Positions 32,451 to 41,220 of a stretch of DNA of 64,000 nt are shown here, piece after piece. Position numbers and translations under genes: made by a program. Within the stretch, counting starts at the first letter, position 1. Each line of letters starts with the position of its first letter. Source of the stretch: Nonomuraea guangzhouensis (GTDB lineage Bacteria; Actinomycetota; Actinomycetes; Streptosporangiales; Streptosporangiaceae); assembly GCF_019396345.1 (NCBI RefSeq), contig NZ_JAHKRM010000022.1:124001-188000 (forward strand), written 5' to 3'. Below the pieces are notes generated by a model. That model did no database searches and was not told the DNA's origin. It saw nothing but the letters and a program-made list of their open reading frames with translations.

Positions 32451-34124
32451 TTATGACTCCCGCATGGCGGTGAAGGCCTCCCGTACACCGGGAAAGACCG
32501 GCAGCCGCCGGGTGGCGCCGTCATGGTAGGGATTGGCCCGCAGGACCGCCAGAACGGGCCCGCGGACGCGGGCCAGCGCGATCCGGCAACCGAGTGCGTC
32601 CAGGTCGGCCGTGAGCTGGGCCATGGTGTCGGCAGCGGTGGCGTCCACGTAGAACACCGCCTCCGCGTCAAGGATCACGCATCGTGGACGCGGCTCCAGG
32701 GCGGTCACCAGGGCCAGGACCCGCTGCCGGATCCGCCCGGCGTTGGCGAAGAACAGCGGTGCGTCGACACGGTAGATGAGGATGTCCGGGTGGGGCGACG
32801 CACCGTCGGTGATCTCCTGGGGCGGACGGTCGTCGTCAACGATGGCGAGCAGGGTGTCGTGCGGACGGGCGGCACGGCCGATCAACTGGCTCGCTGAGAG
32901 GATCACCGCGATCAGCAGGCCACGCAGCACGCCGAGGCCCAGCACACCGGCCACGGCCACGAGCGCGATCACGCTCTCCGCACGCCAGCCACGCCACAGC
33001 CGCAGCAAGCCGGTCACGTCGATGAGCTTGGGCGCCCCCACCATAATGATGGCCGCCAGCACCGCCATCGGCAGCAGCGCGACCAACGGCCCCCCGGTGA
33101 ACAGCACGAACACGACGATGCCCGCGGTAATGAGCTGAAACAGCTGGGAATGCGCGCCGGCCCCGCGGACGGACATGGTGCTGCTGGTGCTGGCCATCGG
33201 CGCGAACCCGCTCAGCAGGCCCGCGGCCAGGCTCGCCGCGCCCAGAGCGGTGGTCTCCCGGTCAAGGGAGATGCCACCGGTTCCCCCATGACGAACGGCG
33301 CTGACCGTCTCGACCGAGGCGATCAACGCCATACCCGCCGCAGGCAGCAGCATCGCCCACAGGTCTGCCAGGCTCACCCGAGGCAAGGCGAGCTCGGGCA
33401 GGCCACCGACCGCCGGACCGATCACCGCCACGCCCCGACCGGTCAGCCCCGCCGCCGCCGAGATCGCGATCGCCAGCAGGCAGACCACCAGCCCGGCGGG
33501 CAGGCGGGGCAGGCAACGCCTGAGCACGACGAGCGCGGCCAGCGCGCCCAAGCCCATCAGCGCGGTCAGCGGCCTGACCTGCTCCAGGTGGGTGAGGACA
33601 TGCCAGAGCTTGAGCAGCGGATCGGAACCAGGCGTCGCGATGCCCAGCAGCGGTCCCACCTGCCCGGCGAGCATCCCGATACCCACACCGGCCAGGTAGC
33701 CGAGCATCACCGGCATGGACAGGAACTCGGCGGCGCCCTGCAACGGCAGTACGGCCGCCAGCAAGCAGCAGACGCCCATCAGGAGTGCCAGAGCCGACGC
33801 CAGCGCCACCGCCCGCTCATCGTCGCCGCCCGCCTGCTCCCGCACCACGGCGAAGGTCAGCAGCGCCAGTGCCGACGAGGGCCCCACCACCACGAACCTC
33901 GTAGCGGTGAACAGGGCGAACACCGTCGCGGCGCCCAGGGCGGTATAGAGCCCGGTGGTCGGCGGCAGCCCGGCCAGGGCGCCGTACGCCAGTGCTTGCG
34001 GCAGCGAGGTCACCGCGGCGACGAAGGCGGCCATGGCATCCGCGCGCACCCAGCGGGCCGAATAGTGGCGCAACTGCCCGATGAGCGGCACCACGTTCAC
34101 AGCCCGAATCCGACGCGCGTCCAT
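32451..34124 (-). CDS. SulP-family anion transporter with STAS domain
   Basis: Transporter of about 557 aa. The membrane domain (about residues 1-420) has roughly 12-14 helices and the SulP signature AAVTSLPQALAYGALAGLPPTTGLYTALGA. The C-terminal STAS domain spans about 445-550 (RCVILDAEAVFYVDATAADTMAQL), with an Asp where regulated anti-sigma antagonists carry Ser. SulP proteins import sulfate, bicarbonate or other anions. Directly upstream of a sulfatase and its maturase, sulfate or sulfate-ester uptake is a reasonable guess. The gap to the sulfatase is 113 bp, so separate transcription is possible. The start at 34124 has only a weak ribosome site. Confidence 0.9.
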   Translation of the reverse strand: MDARRIRAVNVVPLIGQLRHYSARWVRADAMAAFVAAVTSLPQALAYGALAGLPPTTGLYTALGAATVFALFTATRFVVVGPSSALALLTFAVVREQAGGDDERAVALASALALLMGVCCLLAAVLPLQGAAEFLSMPVMLGYLAGVGIGMLAGQVGPLLGIATPGSDPLLKLWHVLTHLEQVRPLTALMGLGALAALVVLRRCLPRLPAGLVVCLLAIAISAAAGLTGRGVAVIGPAVGGLPELALPRVSLADLWAMLLPAAGMALIASVETVSAVRHGGTGGISLDRETTALGAASLAAGLLSGFAPMASTSSTMSVRGAGAHSQLFQLITAGIVVFVLFTGGPLVALLPMAVLAAIIMVGAPKLIDVTGLLRLWRGWRAESVIALVAVAGVLGLGVLRGLLIAVILSASQLIGRAARPHDTLLAIVDDDRPPQEITDGASPHPDILIYRVDAPLFFANAGRIRQRVLALVTALEPRPRCVILDAEAVFYVDATAADTMAQLTADLDALGCRIALARVRGPVLAVLRANPYHDGATRRLPVFPGVREAFTAMRES

Positions 34125-34221
34125 CCGATCATCATGCGATCGGTTCCGGCCGCGGCTCCCCGGACACGCCTGGCCGCCGTCGTAAACCCTCGCCCACGTC
34201 AGGTCACCGGCACCCGCGTCT

Positions 34222-35322
34222 TCAGCCGGCGGACGTGACAATCCGTACGCGGTCGCTGTCGTCGTCGGAGAGGAACGACGCCAGCGCCTGCCCCTGCTCG
34301 GCCACGGCGGTGCGGTCAGCTCGCGAGAAAAGGCGCAGCGGGGTGACCATCACAGTGCCCGCCTCGACGGTCCAGGTCGCGGAGACCCGGCCGTCGACCA
34401 GGACGACGCGGGCGCCGGCGACCGACAGGTTGCGGTGGGCGTCGTCGATGATCCGGCCGCGGTCGTGGTAACCGAGAAGCGCGTTGTCGAACGCCGGCAG
34501 GAACCGTACCGGAGCGGGTGTGTCGGGGTCGGGGCGCGGCGCGTCGGGGAGGTCCAGCAGTTCCCGGCCTCGCTCGTCGCGGAAGCTGACCAGCTCCTCG
34601 CGTATCGCGGCCACCGCGGCCGGCAGCCCGGCCAGGCCGCTCCAGGCGCGCAGGTCGGCTGAGGCGGCCGGGCCGAACGCGGCAAGGTAGCGCCGTACCA
34701 GCGCTTCACCGACCGGATCGGAGCCGTTCGGGGACGGCGGGTCGATCTCGCGCCCCAGCCAGGAGGAGAGCGGGACGTTGCGTACTCCCCCCCTCGTACG
34801 CCACAGCCCGCGCGGCGGCTGCTGCACCATCGGGATCAGGGCGGCGATCAGCATTTCACCCAGTGCCCGCGGTCCCGGCGCCGGCCAGCGATCGGCCAGC
34901 GCCCGCGCGAGCTCGGCCATCGAGCGGGGCTCGTTGTCGGCCATCACCGCCCGGCCCGCCGCCGCGAGCTCGTCGAGATCCACCCCGTCGAGCTCGCGGC
35001 GGTAGGTCCCGAGCACCCGTTGGCGCAGCATGGCGTCGTGGCGGGCCCGCCAGGCCAGGACGTCGTCGGCGGCGAGCAGGTGGACGGTGCGGCGCATGAG
35101 GTGGGTCCGCACCACGTTCCGCCGGATCAGCAGGTCCGAGAGCACCGCCGGGTCGAACGCGCGCAGCCGCGACCAGAGCCCGACGAACGGTTCCTGCGGT
35201 TCCTGCGCCTGCAGGCCACACAGGTGCGCGACGGCGTCGAGGACCGGCACATCGGCGTGCTCGAGCAGTAACTGCCGGGCGAGTGTCGCGCGGTTGAGCG
35301 CCCGGGTGTCGAGAACGGTCAT
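34222..35322 (-). CDS. Winged-helix AlkZ-like DNA-binding / glycosylase family protein
   Basis: Protein of 366 aa of the HTH_42/AlkZ family (tandem winged helices). The catalytic-loop motif seen in the family as QxQ or QxD appears as CGLQAQEPQEPF near residue 37. Other family marks are VVRTHLMRRTVHLLAADD and the C-terminal PAPVRFLPAFDNALLGYHDR with a final winged-helix strand set. AlkZ and YcaQ homologues excise alkylated or cross-linked bases and some protect antibiotic producers from their own DNA-damaging compounds. No biosynthetic cluster is seen beside it, so a general repair role is equally possible. It ends before, and is transcribed with, the DinB gene (4 bp gap). Confidence 0.82.
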   Translation of the reverse strand: MTVLDTRALNRATLARQLLLEHADVPVLDAVAHLCGLQAQEPQEPFVGLWSRLRAFDPAVLSDLLIRRNVVRTHLMRRTVHLLAADDVLAWRARHDAMLRQRVLGTYRRELDGVDLDELAAAGRAVMADNEPRSMAELARALADRWPAPGPRALGEMLIAALIPMVQQPPRGLWRTRGGVRNVPLSSWLGREIDPPSPNGSDPVGEALVRRYLAAFGPAASADLRAWSGLAGLPAAVAAIREELVSFRDERGRELLDLPDAPRPDPDTPAPVRFLPAFDNALLGYHDRGRIIDDAHRNLSVAGARVVLVDGRVSATWTVEAGTVMVTPLRLFSRADRTAVAEQGQALASFLSDDDSDRVRIVTSAG

Positions 35323-35326
35323 CGGT

Positions 35327-35905
35327 TCAGGTGGACTTCTGCCCGTCGAGCGTCTCGCGCAGGATGTCGGCGTGCCCGGCGTGCTGGGAGGTCTCGGCGA
35401 TGACGTGCATCAGCACCCGGCGTACGCTGCGCACCGCGCCCGGCTCGTGCCAGGGCGCCGCCGGCAGCGGGTGCGCCGCCGACAGGTCGGGGACGGCGGC
35501 GACGATCTCCGCGCTGCGGGCGGCGACCTGCTCGTACCGGGCGAGGATCCCGGCCAGCGTGTCACCGGGCAGCATCTGGAACTCCGCCTGGTGGTCGATC
35601 GCCCACTGCGGGAACTCGCGTGCGGTGCCGCTCGCGAAGTCGGCCCAGGTGACACCGTCGGGCAGGTCGTAGGACATCGCCGACGGGCCCTCGACCACGA
35701 AGCGCAGCCACTGCTCCTCCATGGACGCGACGTGCTTGACCAGCCCGCCCAGGCACAGCTCGCTGACCGTAGGACGCTCCCCGAGTTGCTCGTCGCTGAG
35801 CCCGCGGACGGCGTTGGTCAGGGCGGATCGCGCGTCCGCGAGCTGGGCGAGCAGCTCGCTTCGCTCGGCGTCGAGCGTTGCGGGGGACGGGGTGGGAGTG
35901 GTCAT
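35327..35905 (-). CDS. DinB/DUF664-family metal-dependent protein
   Basis: Four-helix-bundle DinB-superfamily protein of 192 aa. The three metal-binding histidines are visible: H58 (GGLVKHVASMEEQW) and H175/H178 (ETSQHAGHADILRE). In actinomycetes this superfamily includes mycothiol-dependent enzymes; the specific thiol-transfer substrate is unknown. The ATG at 35905 has AAGGGG about 9 nt upstream and was preferred to an upstream GTG. It precedes the AlkZ-like gene by 4 bp and is divergent from a WYL regulator. Confidence 0.88.
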   Translation of the reverse strand: MTTPTPSPATLDAERSELLAQLADARSALTNAVRGLSDEQLGERPTVSELCLGGLVKHVASMEEQWLRFVVEGPSAMSYDLPDGVTWADFASGTAREFPQWAIDHQAEFQMLPGDTLAGILARYEQVAARSAEIVAAVPDLSAAHPLPAAPWHEPGAVRSVRRVLMHVIAETSQHAGHADILRETLDGQKST

Positions 35906-35962
35906 GGCGTTCGGCCCCTTCGCGTTGTCGTCGTTGACTGGCACACGACAACAGTCGCAGGT

Positions 35963-35987
35963 GAAGAGGACAGGGTGTGGCCTCTTC
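35963..35987. promoter_or_regulatory. Inverted repeat between dinB-like and WYL genes
   Basis: Perfect arms GAAGAGG (35963-35969) and CCTCTTC (35981-35987) lie in the 101-bp divergent promoter region, 20 bp before the WYL start codon. It is a candidate operator for the WYL regulator. Confidence 0.4.
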
Positions 35988-36006
35988 TCAGGGCAATATA
36001 GGCAGC

Positions 36007-36999
36007 ATGCCGAAGACTTCAGCGCGACTGCTGTCGTTGCTCTCGCTGCTCCAGACGCGCCGGGACTGGCCGGGGGCGCTGCTGGCCGAACGGCTGGACA
36101 TCAGCCCGCGCACCGTACGCCGTGATGTCGACCGCCTGCGCGACCTCGGCTATCCCATCGTGGCCTTCAAAGGGCCCGACGGTGGATACCGGCTCGAGGC
36201 CGGCTCGGAGCTGCCCCCGCTGCTGTTCGACGACGAGCAGGCCATCGCGCTGGCCATCGCGCTCCAGATCGCCACCACCACGGGTGCCGACATCGCGGAA
36301 GCCGCGGCCCGCGCGCTGAACACCGTCCGGCAGGTCATGCCCGCCCGGCTGCGCCACCGGATCGACACCCTCCAGGTCATCGCCGTCGAGCGGCCCGGGA
36401 TGCGACCGGACCCCCAGGTCGAGGGCGGCGTGCTCATGGCACTCAGCGCGGCCGTCCATGCCCGCGAGGTGCTGCGCTTCGACTACACCCCCGTACCTCT
36501 ACCAGGAGCGGAGAACAACGGCGTGCGGACCCCGCGCCGGGTGGAGCCCCATCACCTCGTCACCTGGGGCGGGCGCTGGTATCTCGTCGCCTGGGACCTC
36601 GATCGCGAGGACTGGCGCACCTTCCGTGCCGATCGGATCGCCCCGCGCACCCCGACGGGGCCCCGCTTCACCCCGCGCGAGCTGCCCGGAGGTGACGTGG
36701 CCACCTTCGTGGTCAGCAAGTTCTGGAACTCCGACCGCGCCGGCGACTGGCCCTGCCGCGGCGAGGTGATCCTCGACCTACCCGCCGCCGCCGTGTCCCC
36801 CTACACCCGCGACGGAATCGTCGAGGAACTCGGCCCGAACCGCTGCCGGCTCGTCCTGAACTCGTGGTCCTGGCTCGGCCTGGCCGCCGCCATCGGCAGG
36901 TTCGACGCCGACATCGAGGTCGTCGGCCCGGCCGAGCTCAAGGACGCCTTCGCGCGCCTGGCCCGCCGCTACACCAACGCCACAGTCGAAAGTCGGTAG
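36007..36999 (+). CDS. WYL-domain transcriptional regulator
   Basis: Regulator of 330 aa. The N-terminal HTH_11-type winged helix is LLSLLSLLQTRRDWPGALLAERLDISPRTVRRDVDRLRDLGYPI; the WYL domain around residues 145-225 contains EPHHLVTWGGRWYLVAWDLDREDWRTFRADRI (WYL core RWYLVAWD). A C-terminal extension (WCX type) follows. WYL proteins sense nucleic-acid or other ligands and often control DNA-damage or defence genes. It is divergent from the DinB/AlkZ-like pair, which it may regulate. The ATG at 36007 is only just after AATATAGG, so a short leader is likely. Confidence 0.9.
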   Translation: MPKTSARLLSLLSLLQTRRDWPGALLAERLDISPRTVRRDVDRLRDLGYPIVAFKGPDGGYRLEAGSELPPLLFDDEQAIALAIALQIATTTGADIAEAAARALNTVRQVMPARLRHRIDTLQVIAVERPGMRPDPQVEGGVLMALSAAVHAREVLRFDYTPVPLPGAENNGVRTPRRVEPHHLVTWGGRWYLVAWDLDREDWRTFRADRIAPRTPTGPRFTPRELPGGDVATFVVSKFWNSDRAGDWPCRGEVILDLPAAAVSPYTRDGIVEELGPNRCRLVLNSWSWLGLAAAIGRFDADIEVVGPAELKDAFARLARRYTNATVESR

Positions 37000-37003
37000 C
37001 GGA

Positions 37004-37555
37004 TCACGGTGTCCAGGCCGGATCCCGGCCGATGACGCCGAGCAGCCGGTCGAACGCCGAGGCGTCGTCCGGCACCGCCACCGGCGGCCCGAAGGCGCCG
37101 CGCTGCCTGCCCATCTCCACCATCTGGCCGGTGAAGTCCAGCGCCCGCGCGACGCCCTCGGGCTCCGGCTCGTACCGCTGACCGGTGGCCCTGGCCAGGT
37201 CCCAGCCGTGCACGACCATGTCGACCAGGTACATGTGGGCCAGCGTGGTCATCGGCAGGCCCATGGCAGGGCTGGTCCCGTCCCATGCCTCACCCCGCGA
37301 CCAGGCGGCGAGCGTGCCCTCCGCCCGCTCGGGAAAGTCGCCCACGTAAGGTTCCTGCTCGACCCACGGTCCCTTACGGCCCAGTGACTCGAACAGCTCC
37401 GCCACCCACTCCAGGTGGTTGATCAGCTCTTTGACGTCGAACTTCGCGCATGGCGTAGGCGACCCGAACTGGTCCTGCCGCACCGCGCGCACCAATCCAG
37501 AGGTGCGTTCGGTGGCGCGCGTCATCAGCGGCATCATGTCGTCCATGGCAGACAT
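37004..37555 (-). CDS. TIGR03086-type maleylpyruvate isomerase N-domain-like protein
   Basis: DinB-superfamily helical-bundle protein of 183 aa, TIGR03086 type. The family marks are SPTPCAKFDVKELINHLEWVAELF with the first metal His, and VDMVVHGWDLARATGQ with the second. Members are mycothiol-linked metal proteins of unknown substrate. The ATG at 37555 overlaps the ATG of the divergent AraC gene; internal ATG codons at residues 4, 7 and 8 are plausible true starts. It ends 4 bp from the convergent WYL stop. Confidence 0.85.
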   Translation of the reverse strand: MSAMDDMMPLMTRATERTSGLVRAVRQDQFGSPTPCAKFDVKELINHLEWVAELFESLGRKGPWVEQEPYVGDFPERAEGTLAAWSRGEAWDGTSPAMGLPMTTLAHMYLVDMVVHGWDLARATGQRYEPEPEGVARALDFTGQMVEMGRQRGAFGPPVAVPDDASAFDRLLGVIGRDPAWTP

Positions 37556-38372
37556 GGTGCCCCGCGCCTCTCAGGCGCGGCTTGTAGAAACGCGACAGCG
37601 CGGCTGGGTCGACCCGTACGCGGGGCTCAACGCCTTCAATTTCGCGCGCCATGCGCCATCCCCCGAAATTTCGGCGTACGTGGAGCATTTCTGGGTCGTG
37701 ACCTGGACCGACCTCGCCGAGCCGTACGAACAGCGCATCGTCTCCCACCCCACCGTGAACATGACCATCGCCCAGGACTTCCACCGGATCGCCGGAGTGA
37801 TCAAGGGCGGGTTCTCCTACACGATGCGGGGTAGCGGCCGCGTGCTCGGCACGCGCTTCCGCCCCGGCGGCTTCCGGCCGCTCCTCGGCGGCCCGGTCTC
37901 CGAGCTGACCGACCGCTTCGTGGAGATCGGCGAAATGTACGGCACAGCAGGCGCGACCATGGTCGAGCAGGTCCTGGCCGAACCCGACCCCCGGGCCGCC
38001 ATCGGGCTCATCGAGAGGTTCCTGCTGAGCCTGGCGCCGGAGCAGGATCCGCTGGTCGAGGAGGTCGCGGCGCTGGTGGCGATGGCGGAGGGCGACGTGT
38101 CCATGACCAGGGTCGACGAGCTGGCCACCCTGTCGGGACGGTCTGTGCGGTCGCTGCAGCGGCTGTTCCGGGACTATGTCGGCATCGGCCCCAAGTGGGT
38201 GATCCGCCGGTTCCGGCTGCACGAGGCCGCGGAGCGGGTCTCCCAGGGCTTCGACCTCGCCAGGCTGGCCGCCGAACTCGGCTACACCGATCAGGCCCAC
38301 CTGACCCGCGACTTCACCGCCGCGGTCGGCATGCCACCCGCGGCCTACGCCCGGCGCAGCAGCCAGACCTGA
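37554..38372 (+). CDS. AraC-family regulator
   Basis: Protein of about 272 aa. Its N-terminal ~150 residues form a ligand/effector domain with the pattern VEHFWVVTWTDL and RIVSHPTVNMTIAQDF and a GTRFRPGGFRPLL segment (DUF6597-like). The C-terminal AraC domain has two HTH motifs: VDELATLSGRSVRSLQRLFRDYVGIGPKWVIRRFRLHEA and LARLAAELGYTDQAHLTRDFTAAVGMPPAAYA. The start is uncertain: the ATG at 37554 lacks a ribosome site and shares bases with the divergent gene's start. It ends 8 bp from the convergent MFS gene. Confidence 0.88.
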   Translation: MVPRASQARLVETRQRGWVDPYAGLNAFNFARHAPSPEISAYVEHFWVVTWTDLAEPYEQRIVSHPTVNMTIAQDFHRIAGVIKGGFSYTMRGSGRVLGTRFRPGGFRPLLGGPVSELTDRFVEIGEMYGTAGATMVEQVLAEPDPRAAIGLIERFLLSLAPEQDPLVEEVAALVAMAEGDVSMTRVDELATLSGRSVRSLQRLFRDYVGIGPKWVIRRFRLHEAAERVSQGFDLARLAAELGYTDQAHLTRDFTAAVGMPPAAYARRSSQT

Positions 38373-38380
38373 CCCACGCG

Positions 38381-39916
38381 TCACACCGGATGCGTCGGCT
38401 GGGTCCCCTCGCCCTCGCCGGCGCTGTCCGCTCGGGCGGGCAGGAGCAGGGCGGTGATGACCACGACCACGGACAGCACCGCGCCGATGATGAAGGCCAG
38501 CCGCATGCCGTCGAGGGCGGCGAGCGTCTCCGTGACTCCTTCGGATTTCAGGGCTTCGGCCCGCGCGCTCATCACGGTGATCACAAGCGCGGTGCCGAAG
38601 GCCGCGGCGACCTGCTGCAGCGTGCTCAGGATCGAACTGCCGTGGGAGTAGAGCCGCGGAGGGACCGCTCCGAGCCCAAGCGTGAACACCGGGGTGAAGG
38701 TCGCGGCCAGACTCGCCATCAGCAGCGCGTGCAGACCGAGCAGTTGCCAGAACGGCATGGTCATCGAGACCTGGGTGAAGCCGGTGAGCGCGAGCATGAT
38801 CCCGATCGCGCCGGGAATGACCAGAACCCGGCCGCCGAACTGGTCGAACAGACGGCCGACGGTCGGACCGAGCAGCCCCATCGCGAGGCCGCCCGGCATC
38901 ACGAGGAGCCCGGTCTGCAGGGCGGTGAGCTCGCGGATGTTCTGCAGGTACAGCGGCAACAAGATCATCGAGCCGAGCATCGCCATGAAGGCCACCGACA
39001 TCATGATCAGCGCGACCGTGTAGGTGCGGTGGCGCAGGGTCCGCAGGTCCAGCAGCGGCACGCCGTGCTTCTGCAACGACAGTTGGCGGACGACGAAGAC
39101 GGCGATGGCGACCAGACCGACCACCACGATCGTGGCGGCGACCCGGACGTCACCGCCCTCGAACCGGCTGAGCCCATAGACCAGGCCACCGAAACCGACG
39201 GCCGCGGTCACCACGCTCAACCAGTCGATGGTGCTGAACTCGGGCTCTCCGACGTTCTTGAGCTGCTTCAGGCCGCGCCATGTGATCAGGGCGGCGATGG
39301 GGAGCACCACGGCGAACAGCAGGCGCCAGGACCCGAACTGAAGGATCACCCCTGAGACCGTCGGTCCCATGGCGGGCGCGACCGAGATGGCCAGGGTGAC
39401 GTTGCCCATCACCCGGCCCCGGTCCTCCTCGGGCACCACCTGCATCAGCGTGGTCATCAGCAGCGGCATCATCACCGCCGTCCCGGACGCCTGGATGATG
39501 CGGGCACCCAGCAGCACCTCGAACGACGGCGCGACCGCGGCCAACGCCGTGCCGAGCAGGAACAAGCCCATAGCGGTGGTGTAGGCGTTACGGGTGGACA
39601 CCCGCTGCAGGAACCATCCGGTGATCGGGATGACAGCGGCCATGGTCAACATGAAGGCGGTCGAGAGCCACTGCGCCGTCTGCTCGGTTATGTGCAGCGC
39701 GCCCATCAGCCGCGGGATCGCGTTGATCATGATCGTCTCGTTGAGGATGACCACGAAGGTGGCGAGCACCAGCAGCCGGATCACGGCCGGGGTGCGACCT
39801 GGAACGGCGGCCGCGGGCTTGGCGGGTGAGTCGAGCTGAGGGCTGGAGGACACGGTACCTCGATCGGGGGTCGTCGTCGGACATGATGTGGTCATGGCTG
39901 GCGAAGTTGTGGTCAT
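38381..39916 (-). CDS. MFS multidrug exporter, DHA2 (14-TM) family
   Basis: Second DHA2 transporter in the window, about 511 aa with 14 hydrophobic segments after a ~45-aa polar N-terminus. Marks: VILNETIMINAIPRLMGALHITEQTAQWLSTAFMLTMA, LGARIIQASGTAVMMPLLMT, ISVAPAMGPTVSGVI (motif C). It should act as a proton-coupled drug or surfactant exporter of the EmrB/LmrB type. No repressor is adjacent on its 5' side; the convergent AraC gene may control it. The start is uncertain (ATGs at 39916 and 39895, no clear ribosome site). Confidence 0.9.
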   Translation of the reverse strand: MTTTSPAMTTSCPTTTPDRGTVSSSPQLDSPAKPAAAVPGRTPAVIRLLVLATFVVILNETIMINAIPRLMGALHITEQTAQWLSTAFMLTMAAVIPITGWFLQRVSTRNAYTTAMGLFLLGTALAAVAPSFEVLLGARIIQASGTAVMMPLLMTTLMQVVPEEDRGRVMGNVTLAISVAPAMGPTVSGVILQFGSWRLLFAVVLPIAALITWRGLKQLKNVGEPEFSTIDWLSVVTAAVGFGGLVYGLSRFEGGDVRVAATIVVVGLVAIAVFVVRQLSLQKHGVPLLDLRTLRHRTYTVALIMMSVAFMAMLGSMILLPLYLQNIRELTALQTGLLVMPGGLAMGLLGPTVGRLFDQFGGRVLVIPGAIGIMLALTGFTQVSMTMPFWQLLGLHALLMASLAATFTPVFTLGLGAVPPRLYSHGSSILSTLQQVAAAFGTALVITVMSARAEALKSEGVTETLAALDGMRLAFIIGAVLSVVVVITALLLPARADSAGEGEGTQPTHPV

Positions 39917-40260
39917 GCAAAGTCTGACCGGCACCACCGACAAAACTCATCGCCCCACCCCAGCATTCCGGCTAGTGATACGAAATGTCACCCGGTTTTC
40001 CCCGTGAACGGTGCTCTCCAGATCACGCGGAGGAGCGCCGGACAGCTCTATGACCTGGGCGAACAAGCCCCTCTCGGGGGACGCCTGCTCCCACCGGAGC
40101 CGCGCATGACCGCGATCCTGGCCTCGGCGCTGGATCGCACCTGGAGGGACGTCCCCGATCCGGCGCGTGGCGAAACCGGGCGTGGCCACCGCCGAAGACC
40201 CCCGCAGCCGTTGTGAGGTCGGATATCGGCCCGGCTCGGTGGTCTGGAAGGCTCGTGGGC
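39917..40260. other. 344-bp region without a recognised gene
   Basis: Divergent promoter region between the MFS exporter and the ECF41 sigma factor. Short open frames on both strands here (for example 40004-40216) have no ribosome site, no recognisable domain and arginine-rich composition, so they are not called. A TGTCAC sequence occurs near 39985, but without a CGTC at ECF41 spacing. Confidence 0.4.
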
Positions 40261-41163
40261 ATGCCAGTTGACGCGGTCGAGGAGTTCGAGCGGCACCGCT
40301 CGAAGCTGTTCGGGTTGGCGTATCGGATGCTGGGTTCGGCCGAGGAGGCCGAGGACGTGATCCAGGACGCCTTCCTTCGCTGGCACCACGCGGTGGCTGT
40401 CGAGTCGCCGTGGGCGTGGCTGACCAAGGTGACGACCAACCTGTGCGTGAACCGGTTGACGTCGGCGCGTGCTCTTCGGGAAAGCTATGTCGGTTCGTGG
40501 CTGCCCGAGCCGGTGCTCACCGCAGACGGCGCCCTGGGGCCGCTGGACAGTGCCGAGCAGCGGGACTTCGTCTCGCTGGCCTTCCTGGTGCTGCTGGAAC
40601 GGCTCAACCCCATGGAGCGCGCGGTGTTCGTGCTACGTGAGGCCTTCGACTACAGCCATCGACAGGTGGCCGAGGTCATCGATTCCTCCGAGGCGAACTC
40701 CCGGCAGCTGTACCGGCGCGCTCGCCGGCGGCTCGCCGACAACCCTGGGAGCGCCGAGCGCCGGGGGGACCGCGCCTACCGCCGCGACCTGGTGGAGGGT
40801 TTCCTGGCGGCAGCGCAGGAGGGGGACCTGCCGAGGTTGGAAATGTTGCTGGCCGAGGACGTGACCGTGTGGGTGGACGGTGGCGGCAGGATCAGCGCCG
40901 CCAGGCGGCCTGTCTCCGGCGCCAACAAGGTGGCGCGCTACCTCGTAGGAGCGCTGAACACCATCGGTCAGCAGGTGCGGCTGCTGCCCGCGGAGCTCAA
41001 CGGCGCTCCTGGCCTGCTGGCCTTCGCCGGTGAGGAGTTGATCGGCGCGCTGGTGCCGGAGATGACGAACGGCCTGATCAGCGAGCTTCGTATCATCGCC
41101 AACCCCGACAAGCTGCGGTTGTCACGTTCGGCAGGTCTGTCCGGTTCTTTATGGGTGACCTGA
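40261..41163 (+). CDS. ECF41-type RNA polymerase sigma factor (SigJ-like)
   Basis: ECF sigma factor of 300 aa with a C-terminal SnoaL/NTF2-like extension, the ECF41 architecture. Region 2 reads FERHRSKLFGLAYRMLGSAEEAEDVIQDAFLRWHH; region 4 is FVLREAFDYSHRQVAEVIDSSEANSRQLYRRARRRL. The linker has the group's WLPEP motif (YVGSWLPEPVL) and the extension ends near the NPDKL motif (IIANPDKLRLS). In this group the extension replaces an anti-sigma factor and tunes activity. ECF41 genes typically neighbour a carboxymuconolactone decarboxylase, oxidoreductase or epimerase; the next gene is such an NAD(P)-binding protein. The ATG at 40261 has GGAAGG about 9 nt upstream. Confidence 0.93.
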   Translation: MPVDAVEEFERHRSKLFGLAYRMLGSAEEAEDVIQDAFLRWHHAVAVESPWAWLTKVTTNLCVNRLTSARALRESYVGSWLPEPVLTADGALGPLDSAEQRDFVSLAFLVLLERLNPMERAVFVLREAFDYSHRQVAEVIDSSEANSRQLYRRARRRLADNPGSAERRGDRAYRRDLVEGFLAAAQEGDLPRLEMLLAEDVTVWVDGGGRISAARRPVSGANKVARYLVGALNTIGQQVRLLPAELNGAPGLLAFAGEELIGALVPEMTNGLISELRIIANPDKLRLSRSAGLSGSLWVT

Positions 41164-41220
41164 CAGCCGCGTGAGGCCGAAGCACACTTGGCCGCACGCT
41201 CTCCGCGGGGGTTGCCACCC

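Noticed and set aside
30979-32529. 516-codon plus-strand open frame
   Set aside because: Antisense to the sulfatase, shadow composition.
39947-40216. Short frames on both strands between MFS and ECF41
   Set aside because: No ribosome site or recognisable features; treated as promoter region.
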